DNA of 64,000 nucleotides from JAUVKT01 sp036350795 (GTDB lineage Bacteria > Bacteroidota > Bacteroidia > Bacteroidales > VadinHA17), in assembly GCA_036350795.1 (NCBI GenBank), contig JAZBNV010000100.1, positions 1 to 64,000 of the forward strand, written 5' to 3'. A program made the translations under genes and the position numbers. The notes beneath the pieces are model-generated. The model was not told where the DNA came from. It saw only the letters and a list, made by a program, of their open reading frames with translations, and made no database searches. Of the stretch, positions 41,314 through 48,968 are shown piece by piece. The stretch's first letter is position 1; each line of letters starts with the position of its first letter.

Positions 41314-43278
41314 ATGGTCAAGTTTTTCCGCTGTATATTGGCAGCTCTTTTTATCGTAGTAATATACCAGGGCACCTCTGCCCAGGAACCTGTTAAAATA
41401 AGTAAGGAAAAGGTATCGATAGAGGGTGTGGCCTATTACATACATATTGTTCAAAAAGGACAAACCCTTTATTCAATTTCAAAAGCTTATAATGTTTCAA
41501 CCGAAGTGCTTCTTAAAGAAAACAGGAGCGCGGTCTATGGACTAAGGGAAGGCTTTGCCCTGAAAATACCTGTTGTTGGTACTCTCCCCGCTAAGGACGA
41601 AGTCGAAAAGGATAATGAGAAATATATCTATCACACCCTGAGGGAGGGTGAGACTATTTTTGCACTATCCAGGAAATATAACATTCCTGAAGACCAGATA
41701 AGGGAAAGTAACCCCCATGTTGATGTTTTTGATTTACCGGTTGGCACCGAAATAGCCATTCCCCGTAAAGAGTTTATGGAACAGCCGGTCTTTTTCAGAA
41801 CAGATGACCAGGGCTACCGTCTTCATAAGGTGGAACGTGGTGAGTCAATGTCAGATATTGCAGAAAAATATAATATACCGGTAAGGCAGCTCAGAAATGC
41901 TAACCGCAGAATGATATTTCCAAAGGCAGGCGATTATCTCCGGATTCCTTCAGAACAGGCATCGCTTGATTTTGTAATGCCCGGGGATGAAGTAGTTGCA
42001 GACTCTGCACTTTTTGATGATGAGAATGTTGTTCGCCTCTTTGATGGTACCGAAGTTGAGTATACTCCTCTTGAAGATCTTAACGGAAGCGTTGATGTGG
42101 CCCTGCTGCTTCCTCTCTACCTCAAAGAAAACAGCCAGCGCTCATATATCGATTCTTCAGAATACAATGAGAGAGGAAAAAGAATTTATAAAACCATAAA
42201 AAGACCTGATGAGTGGATTTTTCCGAGGAGCGAACTCTTTCTGGAATATTATGAAGGAGTGCTGCTTGCTGTTGATGAACTAAGGTCAAAAGGACTTTCA
42301 ATAAACCTTGAAGTGTATGATACGCGTGGTGATTCACTACTTGTCGACAGCCTTCTGAGAGAAGATATCCTGGATAATATCGATCTTATTATCGGGCCTG
42401 TCTATTCCTTTAACGTTGAAGCAGTAGGGAGGTATGCCAGGAGGTCAAGAATCCCGGTTGTTTCACCACTGGCCAGCCGGAACGATGAGGTGCTCAGAAA
42501 TAATCCCTACCTCTTCAAGATTCAACCCGGACAGGAACTTGTCGAAGAAGCAATGGCACAGAAGATAAGCGACTTCTATGACTATAACCTGATTTTCGTG
42601 CACGCAGATACCGCCTGGAGTGCATCCGGTTCTGAGGAGTTTAAGAATAATATTTTCCGTAAGCTGAGATATGTGGCTCCGATTGATGAGATTAATTTCC
42701 GCCAGGTGTTCTTTACCAGCAGGTCTGCCTATAGTGATACAATAAATATTATTGATCACGCAATGAGCCGCGAGAAGCCTAATCTTATCATAATTGCATC
42801 AGAAGATGAGGCCGTTATGAGTGAGGTGCTTGTAAATGTACATACCCTCCTGCGTAACTATAAAATAGAAGTACTTGGTTATCCAAACCTGCGATGGCTC
42901 GAGAACATCGACCCGGAATATTTCTATAACCTCGGGGTAATGATGTTTACACCAAGCTGGCTCGATTACAACCAGGATGATGTGAAAAACTTTATAAAGA
43001 AATACAGGACCAAATTCAATATGGAACCCCAGGTCAGAAGCTATGCCTGGCAGAGTTATGATATAGCATATTATTTTATTAGTGGTATTGCCGTGCATGG
43101 TTCACAGTTTAAATATCATCCAAAATCACACCGGCCTGACCTTCTGCAGACCGACTATGACTTCTCACGGACCGGTATAACAAGCGGGTTCGAGAATAAG
43201 CGACTTTTCTTTATCAGGTTTACACCTGATATGAAAGTGGAGTTTCCCGGATTAAGGAATAGAAGTTCCCGGGAATAA
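41314..43278 (+). CDS. LysM-repeat protein fused to a type-1 periplasmic-binding domain
   Basis: Exported protein of 654 residues with signal peptide (MVKFFRCILAALFIVVIYQGTSAQ). Three LysM repeats bind peptidoglycan: IVQKGQTLYSISKAYNVS (near 45), TLREGETIFALSRKYNIP (near 110) and KVERGESMSDIAEKYNIP (near 175). The rest (about 260-650) resembles a Leu/Ile/Val-type periplasmic-binding domain (VDVALLLPLYLKEN, IDLIIGPVYSFNVEAVGRYARRSRIPVVSPLAS, quoted in parts). This combination is known in Bacteroidota and parallels LpoA-like activators of cell-wall synthases, but that parallel is my inference. It has its own promoter; the sigma factor gene follows after 30 nt. Confidence 0.85.
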   Translation: MVKFFRCILAALFIVVIYQGTSAQEPVKISKEKVSIEGVAYYIHIVQKGQTLYSISKAYNVSTEVLLKENRSAVYGLREGFALKIPVVGTLPAKDEVEKDNEKYIYHTLREGETIFALSRKYNIPEDQIRESNPHVDVFDLPVGTEIAIPRKEFMEQPVFFRTDDQGYRLHKVERGESMSDIAEKYNIPVRQLRNANRRMIFPKAGDYLRIPSEQASLDFVMPGDEVVADSALFDDENVVRLFDGTEVEYTPLEDLNGSVDVALLLPLYLKENSQRSYIDSSEYNERGKRIYKTIKRPDEWIFPRSELFLEYYEGVLLAVDELRSKGLSINLEVYDTRGDSLLVDSLLREDILDNIDLIIGPVYSFNVEAVGRYARRSRIPVVSPLASRNDEVLRNNPYLFKIQPGQELVEEAMAQKISDFYDYNLIFVHADTAWSASGSEEFKNNIFRKLRYVAPIDEINFRQVFFTSRSAYSDTINIIDHAMSREKPNLIIIASEDEAVMSEVLVNVHTLLRNYKIEVLGYPNLRWLENIDPEYFYNLGVMMFTPSWLDYNQDDVKNFIKKYRTKFNMEPQVRSYAWQSYDIAYYFISGIAVHGSQFKYHPKSHRPDLLQTDYDFSRTGITSGFENKRLFFIRFTPDMKVEFPGLRNRSSRE

Positions 43279-43308
43279 ATACCCGTTTTATTTTGTCAAT
43301 AAGTATGT

Positions 43309-43881
43309 ATGGCTATCAACGATTATCTTCATTCAGACGATAATGCCCTGATCAACCTTTCGGTCGATGGTGATTCCAGGGCTTTTGGAGAGCTTGTAAG
43401 AAGATATGAGGAAATGGTTGCCAGAACTGTAAAGAATATGCTTGGAGATACCCAGGTTGCACAGGATGTAGGTCAGGATACCTTTATAAGGCTGTACAGG
43501 TCTATTAAAGAGTTCAGGGGCGAATCAAAGTTGAGTACTTATATCCAGAGAATTGCTATAAACCTGTCGCTTAACGAACTTAAGAGGAATAAACGTTTTG
43601 TGACAATGTTTTTCAGATCCGAAAGGGATGATGATTCAGAGTTGGTGCTTCCTGATACTGCTTACTCCGCTGAAGAAAGCGATGACCTGCGCGAAATATT
43701 ATCAGGGGCAATAGCTAAACTTCAGGCAGATTACAGGAGTGTTGTAGTATTAAGGCTGGTACACGGTTATAGTTCAAAGGAGACAGCTGAAATACTTGAT
43801 TTGCCTGTTGGTACAGTACTTTCAAGACTGTCAAGGGCAAGAGAGCAGCTCCAGTTAGAATTAAAAAAGTTAAGTTTCTGA
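43309..43881 (+). CDS. ECF-type RNA polymerase sigma factor
   Basis: Sigma factor of 190 residues with region 2 (about 20-90: FGELVRRYEEMVARTVKNMLGD, AQDVGQDTFIRLYRSI, YIQRIAINLSLNELKRNKR) and region 4 (about 130-185: RSVVVLRLVHGYSSKETAEILDLPVGTVLSRLSRAREQL, given in outline), and no region 1 or 3. It is followed after 1 nt by a small membrane protein and then by a Spy-like protein, which suggests that the sigma factor is held by the membrane protein and directs an envelope-stress response. Target promoters are not identifiable. Confidence 0.92.
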   Translation: MAINDYLHSDDNALINLSVDGDSRAFGELVRRYEEMVARTVKNMLGDTQVAQDVGQDTFIRLYRSIKEFRGESKLSTYIQRIAINLSLNELKRNKRFVTMFFRSERDDDSELVLPDTAYSAEESDDLREILSGAIAKLQADYRSVVVLRLVHGYSSKETAEILDLPVGTVLSRLSRAREQLQLELKKLSF

Positions 43882-43882
43882 T

Positions 43883-44233
43883 ATGAATAAGAACGATTTA
43901 ACACAACTTGCACTTAAGTCACTTACGGAGGAAATCTCGGAAAGTGACAGAAAAGTGATTGAAGCTGAGCTTCTGAAGGATCAAAGTTTTGGTCCCGGGT
44001 TCAGAGACAGGGTTCTTGAATCAATTTATTCAGGATCGCTAAGGCCATTTTTTGATCCGGGCAACCTGAGTATCTTTAACCGTGTTTTCAACAGGCTTGC
44101 ACTTACCGGGATGATAGCAATAATTTTACTGATCGTTACACTTTTTATCTCCCAGGGCTCTCTGTCATTTGATACCCTTATCGGGATAGACAGCGAGATG
44201 GATGAGGGTATGCTCAGCTTACTAATTGAATAA
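43883..44233 (+). CDS. small single-pass membrane protein, candidate anti-sigma factor
   Basis: Protein of 116 residues. Cytoplasmic N-terminal part of about 70 residues is helical and acidic-basic (TQLALKSLTEEISESDRKVIEAELLK), then one transmembrane helix (about 73-95, LALTGMIAIILLIVTLFI), then a short extracytoplasmic tail rich in acidic residues. No zinc-binding HxxxCxxC motif of ZAS anti-sigma factors is present. The call as anti-sigma factor rests on position: it starts 1 nt after the ECF sigma stop, and has the expected topology. If correct, it is an atypical member; it could equally be an unrelated membrane protein. Confidence 0.55.
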   Translation: MNKNDLTQLALKSLTEEISESDRKVIEAELLKDQSFGPGFRDRVLESIYSGSLRPFFDPGNLSIFNRVFNRLALTGMIAIILLIVTLFISQGSLSFDTLIGIDSEMDEGMLSLLIE

Positions 44234-44241
44234 TCTTTGTT

Positions 44242-44727
44242 ATGAAAGCAAGACCTGTTTTTTTATTGATTGTCACCCTGATTATAGGGTTCCTTCTGGG
44301 TATGCTTACCTCTGCCCAGCTAAGGCACAGAAAGATGCGAAGCGTAAGGATGTTCAGTTCAGAAAGATATTTTAAAGAGTTTTTCTACAAGACTATAGAA
44401 CCTACTGAGGACCAGGTAAACAAACTTGACCCGATAATAAAGAAATATTCGAGGGAAGGGCGTTTACTGCAAAAAGACTTCCGGAAAGAGTTTGATGAAC
44501 ATAATAACGCATACTGGAACGAAATAAGGTCAATTCTTACTCCTGCTCAGATTGAAATTCTTGACAAACAGGAAGAAAAAAGACGAAAGGAGTTCCGAAG
44601 CTTCAGACCTGACTCCAGTGGAAGGGGTGAAAGAGGAAGGCATTTCAGGCCTGATTCCTTATTTGAGGGGATGGACTCCGGCAGATTTGACCCTAATCAT
44701 CCACCTCGAAGAGAATATGATCGATAA
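44242..44727 (+). CDS. Spy/CpxP-like periplasmic stress protein
   Basis: Protein of 161 residues with an N-terminal hydrophobic segment (RPVFLLIVTLIIGFLLGMLT) that may be a signal anchor, followed by a helical region and the LTPAQIEILDKQEEKRRKEF stretch, which carries the LTxxQ motif of the Spy/CpxP family. Those proteins are periplasmic chaperones or sensors of envelope damage. The C-terminus is rich in Arg, Asp and Pro (FRPDSSGRGERGRHFRPDS). It follows the putative anti-sigma gene after 8 nt and ends inside the convergent TPR gene, overlapping it by 35 nt. Confidence 0.75.
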   Translation: MKARPVFLLIVTLIIGFLLGMLTSAQLRHRKMRSVRMFSSERYFKEFFYKTIEPTEDQVNKLDPIIKKYSREGRLLQKDFRKEFDEHNNAYWNEIRSILTPAQIEILDKQEEKRRKEFRSFRPDSSGRGERGRHFRPDSLFEGMDSGRFDPNHPPRREYDR

Positions 44728-46927
44728 TTATCGGCAGGTCATCCGGATCTACATCGTACTTCTCTATAACTTCCCTGTCGTCTTCAAAGATATTTATAAA
44801 GTCGTTTCTGCTAATGCCACCTTCAGATAGGGATTTCCTGTAGTTTTCGAGTGCTTCCTGTCGTTCGCCCAGGCAGAGGTGCATATGACCGATATTAATG
44901 TAGTCATGACCACTGAGTTTGCTTCCTGCAAGCTTATTATAATACTTCCTGGATCTTTCCAGCTCACCTTTTACCAGGTAACACCATGCAATGGGCCTTA
45001 GTACCCTTATATTATCCGGGTCGTGATACTCTACCTTAAAATAATATTTTAGTGCTGAATCATAATCACCCAGGTCCAGGTAGCACTGGCCTATCATTGC
45101 AATAGTATGCATATTATCAGGCTCGTCTTTCTCTGCCTCCTTATAGTATTTTAGTGCTTCCTCGAAATTCCCCAGTCTTCGCTGGCAGAATGCAATCTTT
45201 TTTGTTGTCCAGGTTTTCTTTTCGATCAGGTCGCTCTTAAGGTACATATCCAGAGCTTTCGAGTATGCACCTTCCTGCTGGTAGCAATATCCTGCTTTCT
45301 CAAACAGTTGAATATCTCCCTCAGCACTGTCTATTACTATCCTGTATATTTCAAGGGCATCAGTGTAAAAATCTTTTCCGAAAAAGTAATCGGCAATCAT
45401 GCTCAGATCTTCTCCCTCACCAAAAATCAGCTTGTAAAAAAGGGAGTTGTAAATGTCCAGCTTACCCTTGAATATATCTTCAAACTCATTTTTATATGGC
45501 GATAGTTTAAAGAACCTGTATAGATCCTGGAGGTACTGGGTGGTGCTCGTCCGGAACTTAACATTCTTATCAGGATCAAATTCACCCTCACCTGCCTGCT
45601 CCAGTCCCTCGAGCTCCATCCTGAATACTTTCAGCATCATGCTTTTCTGGCTCGCAGGAAGATGCCTGAGATTAAGTACCAGGGAGTACTTGTCAGAATT
45701 GCAAATAAAAGGGGTCTTGTAAAGGGCTTCGGCGAGTTCGTTGGTGCCCTCGCTCAATACTTCATCCTGGAAAACCTCGTTCAGCGAGTCATGATCAGGA
45801 TAAAAGGGCAGGAACCAGTTGGAAAACTGCCTGAAGAAATCAAAGTTTTTCAGGTTTGCAAATGCCGACATGTAAACATCAGCTCCTTCCATCTGAAGTT
45901 TTGAGAATTCTTCCATGGATTTAAACACTTCCTCAGATTCCTTGAACATATCCTTCCAGTCGGGATTTTTTCCTTCTATAAGGTCTTCAGGCAGAAGGTT
46001 CTCAAGGTCAAGCTTCTCCTCCAGTTTTGGCCTTAAATCAGCAACTTTCGGAAGAATCTCATCATGCAGTCTTTTACTTATCTGCTCAGTCTCGCGCGAC
46101 CTTATAAATTGCATTGTAACTATACGAATATGCTCCCTGAACATATTATCATCAGAGAGATTCTGAAGCTGTGCTACCAGTTCCGGGTAGATTCCTACCC
46201 TGCCATCATGGTACTGAAGACTAAGTACAAGTCCGGCAAGTGCTCTCTCGCTTACTTTTTCAGTTCCATCCCTGTAGATATTAATAAGATGGACTATCTT
46301 TTTCGATTCCCATAGTCTTAATGCGCTTAGAGTCAGAGCACTTACAAATATACTTTGTTCATACCAGGTGAAATTTTCACCGTCGCGAATAATACTGAGC
46401 AGTTCATCTTCTGCTTCGCCATACCTGTCGGTAAGCCAGAGGTGACTGAATATATTTTCAATAAGCTTATCATGCTTTATCTTCAGCTCCGAACCTGAAT
46501 CTGAGAGTCTTGTGCCGGTTTCTCTCAGCCAGTCGTCCAGCTCTGTCTTAAAGCTCAGGTCATCGATCTTCTGAATAATCTTTTTACCGGCCAGCTCCTT
46601 TTCCCTTTCCACGTTGGCTTTTAGCCAGTAAGTCTGCCACCCCGAAAACCTTGAAAGGAGATCCTGCTTAACACTGTCGTTTATGTTTAACAGGGATTGC
46701 TGCAAATGATAATATACTTTCTTGCGCTCAGGGTCATAAACCCCTTCAGCTGTATACCTTATCATATTACGGTATGTGGAGCTTAATCCCGAGAGTTTTT
46801 CTGAATGATCGGGATTGCTGCTTAATGCTGCAAACTCTGTTAACTTATCGATTCCCTGTTTCACCCTTTTGCCCAGTACAAGGGCAGAAATCATTTTATG
46901 TTTATTCAGTACTTTTATCGGTTCCAT
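44693..46927 (-). CDS. large TPR-repeat protein
   Basis: Protein of 744 residues with no signal peptide. The N-terminal two-thirds (about 1-500) is helical without recognisable motifs; the C-terminal part (about 535-700) has about five TPR units (AGYCYQQEGAYSKALDMY, IAFCQRRLGNFEEALKYY, IGQCYLDLGDYDSALKYY, IAWCYLVKGELERSRKYY, IGHMHLCLGERQEALENY). Likely a cytoplasmic scaffold. The frame is open 33 codons upstream, but that would overlap the YgiQ promoter, so the ATG at 46927 (MEPIKVLNKHK) was chosen. The function is unknown. Its last 35 nt overlap the Spy-like gene. Confidence 0.8.
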   Translation of the reverse strand: MEPIKVLNKHKMISALVLGKRVKQGIDKLTEFAALSSNPDHSEKLSGLSSTYRNMIRYTAEGVYDPERKKVYYHLQQSLLNINDSVKQDLLSRFSGWQTYWLKANVEREKELAGKKIIQKIDDLSFKTELDDWLRETGTRLSDSGSELKIKHDKLIENIFSHLWLTDRYGEAEDELLSIIRDGENFTWYEQSIFVSALTLSALRLWESKKIVHLINIYRDGTEKVSERALAGLVLSLQYHDGRVGIYPELVAQLQNLSDDNMFREHIRIVTMQFIRSRETEQISKRLHDEILPKVADLRPKLEEKLDLENLLPEDLIEGKNPDWKDMFKESEEVFKSMEEFSKLQMEGADVYMSAFANLKNFDFFRQFSNWFLPFYPDHDSLNEVFQDEVLSEGTNELAEALYKTPFICNSDKYSLVLNLRHLPASQKSMMLKVFRMELEGLEQAGEGEFDPDKNVKFRTSTTQYLQDLYRFFKLSPYKNEFEDIFKGKLDIYNSLFYKLIFGEGEDLSMIADYFFGKDFYTDALEIYRIVIDSAEGDIQLFEKAGYCYQQEGAYSKALDMYLKSDLIEKKTWTTKKIAFCQRRLGNFEEALKYYKEAEKDEPDNMHTIAMIGQCYLDLGDYDSALKYYFKVEYHDPDNIRVLRPIAWCYLVKGELERSRKYYNKLAGSKLSGHDYINIGHMHLCLGERQEALENYRKSLSEGGISRNDFINIFEDDREVIEKYDVDPDDLPIIIDHILFEVDD

Positions 46928-47015
46928 AATAAAATTGTCCTCCGGCTGAAAATGCCTCAATAATCCTGCCGTCCTTAAAAATCGGTAAAATAGAGTACAT
47001 TCTGGCAGATTTAGG

Positions 47016-47023
47016 TAGTTTTG
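47016..47023 (+). promoter_or_regulatory. -7 promoter element of the YgiQ gene
   Basis: TAGTTTTG matches TAnnTTTG and ends 21 nt before the TTG start at 47045. The implied transcript is too short to include an upstream ATG. Confidence 0.45.
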
Positions 47024-47044
47024 CACAATAAATAATCAATATTA

Positions 47045-48883
47045 TTGGCTGAAATACGAAATAATGGCATACCCGAACTCTTCCTTCCCGGAAGCCTTAA
47101 TGAGCTTAAGGCCAGGGGATGGGATGAATTAGACGTTATCATCTTCTCTGGCGATGCCTACGTCGATCATCCTTCATTTGGTCCGCCTGTTATTGGCAGG
47201 ATACTTGAGAATGAGGGATTGAGGGTAGCCCTGGTTCCGCAGCCAAACTGGCGCGACGACCTCAGGGACTTTAAAAAACTGGGAAGGCCCCGGCTGTTTT
47301 TTGGTGTAAGTGCCGGTAATATGGATTCAATGGTGAATCACTATACGGCAAACAGGAGATTAAGGTCAGATGATGCTTATACTCCCGGAGGCAGGGCGGG
47401 CTACCGGCCTGATTATCCATCAGAAGTTTATACTAAAATTCTTAAGAAACTCTACCCCGATGTGCCGGTTGTCCTGGGTGGGGTGGAAGCCTCGATGAGG
47501 AGAATAGCCCATTATGACTACTGGAAAAACAGTGTTGAACCTTCAATCCTGGTTTCTTCAGGGGCAGATATGATTATTTATGGAATGGGAGAGAAACCGG
47601 TGCTTGAACTGGCAAGACTGTTAAAGAAAGGTGTACCTTTTGCTTCACTTACCAATATTCCTCAGACTGCTGTTGCAATAAATAAAGGAGAAAAATACAG
47701 AAGTCAGAAGCACTGGGATGAGATTACACTGCCTTCATACAGCGAAGTAAAGTCTGACAGGGAAAAATTTGCCGGTGCCTTTGTAATCTTTGAAAAGGAA
47801 TCGAACAGGCTTGAAGCAGCCAGGCTGATTCAGGATAACGGAAACAGGGTAGTTATTGTAAATCCACCGGGTAAATTAAGTTCTACAGCAGAAGCAGATA
47901 AAATATATGACCTTCCCTTTACCAGGCTTCCTCATCCCCGCTATAAAAACAAACCACCGATTCCTGCTTTTGAAATGATTAAACATTCGGTTAATATCCA
48001 CCGTGGATGTTTTGGGGGATGTAGTTTTTGTGCTATTTCGGCCCACCAGGGTAAGCATGTTGTAAGCCGGAGTAAAGAGTCAGTATTGCGCGAGGTGGAA
48101 GCTATCAGGGATATGCCTGATTTTAAAGGTGTGATTTCAGATATTGGTGGTCCGTCGGCAAATATGTACATGATGAAGGGTAAGGACCTGGAAATGTGTC
48201 GCAGGTGTGCCCGTCCCTCATGCATATGGCCAGGCATATGCAGGAACCTCGATACCGATCATAGCAGGCTTGTTGACCTTTACAGCGCTATTCGATCTAC
48301 CCCCGGCTTAAAACGTTTCTTTGTCAGTAGTGGCATCAGGTATGATCTGCTGTCAAAGAAGTATAACAAAAAAGCCGGCAAGGCTGAGGAAAAGTACCTT
48401 GAAGATATAATCAGATATCATGTATCCGGCCGTTTCAAGGTTGCTCCCGAGCATAGCTCAGGCAGAGTGCTCAGTGTAATGCGCAAGACAGGTTTTGATC
48501 TCTTTGTGGAATTGCTTGTTAAATTCAGGACTATCAGCGCTAAATATAAACTGAACCAGGAAGTAATACCCTACTTTATATCCAGCCATCCTGGTTGTAC
48601 CCTTTCGGATATGGGAGAGCTTGCCCTGGAAACCAGCAAACTTGGAATGAGACTTGACCAGGTTCAGGATTTTACTCCCACACCTCTTACCATGGCCACT
48701 ACAATCTTCTATACGGGCTTTGATCCCTACACAGGTCAGAAGATGTTTGTTGCCAGGTCCGATCAGGAAAAACGCAGCCAGAAACGCATCTTCTTCTGGT
48801 ATAAGAAAGAAAACGAGAAATTTATTAAGGACGATCTGAAAAAGTCAGGCCGAAGCGATATTATAGGAAAATTGTTTCATTAA
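47045..48883 (+). CDS. ygiQ: YgiQ family radical SAM protein
   Basis: Radical SAM enzyme of 612 residues. Seen: an N-terminal region starting LFLPGSLNELKARGWDELDV with GDAYVDHPSFG, the radical SAM cluster CFGGCSFC near residue 325 (CxxxCxxC), the YgiQ-specific second set MCRRCARPSCIWPGICRN, and FKVAPEHSSGRVL. The C-terminal region has QDFTPTPLTMATTIFYTG. Length is typical (E. coli about 740 but many are near 600). The start is a TTG; no ATG lies close enough upstream. Function is unproven: members are predicted to modify a macromolecule. Confidence 0.88.
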   Translation: MAEIRNNGIPELFLPGSLNELKARGWDELDVIIFSGDAYVDHPSFGPPVIGRILENEGLRVALVPQPNWRDDLRDFKKLGRPRLFFGVSAGNMDSMVNHYTANRRLRSDDAYTPGGRAGYRPDYPSEVYTKILKKLYPDVPVVLGGVEASMRRIAHYDYWKNSVEPSILVSSGADMIIYGMGEKPVLELARLLKKGVPFASLTNIPQTAVAINKGEKYRSQKHWDEITLPSYSEVKSDREKFAGAFVIFEKESNRLEAARLIQDNGNRVVIVNPPGKLSSTAEADKIYDLPFTRLPHPRYKNKPPIPAFEMIKHSVNIHRGCFGGCSFCAISAHQGKHVVSRSKESVLREVEAIRDMPDFKGVISDIGGPSANMYMMKGKDLEMCRRCARPSCIWPGICRNLDTDHSRLVDLYSAIRSTPGLKRFFVSSGIRYDLLSKKYNKKAGKAEEKYLEDIIRYHVSGRFKVAPEHSSGRVLSVMRKTGFDLFVELLVKFRTISAKYKLNQEVIPYFISSHPGCTLSDMGELALETSKLGMRLDQVQDFTPTPLTMATTIFYTGFDPYTGQKMFVARSDQEKRSQKRIFFWYKKENEKFIKDDLKKSGRSDIIGKLFH

Positions 48884-48914
48884 TCCATCCCTTGCTTTGC
48901 ATCGTCAAATTTAA

Positions 48915-48945
48915 TTGACACAGGTACCTATATTTAGTATCTTTT
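48915..48945 (+). promoter_or_regulatory. candidate promoter of the S74-domain surface protein
   Basis: TTGAC (48915-48919) and TATCTTTT (48938-48945), the latter one base off TAnnTTTG, with 20 nt between TTG and TA. The ATG is at 48969. Confidence 0.4.
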
Positions 48946-48968
48946 CATCATAACCAATTCTCTTCGTT

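Noticed and set aside
46928..47026. Thirty-three-codon N-terminal extension of the TPR protein
   Set aside because: It would overlap the YgiQ promoter and has no family support; the ATG at 46927 is preferred.
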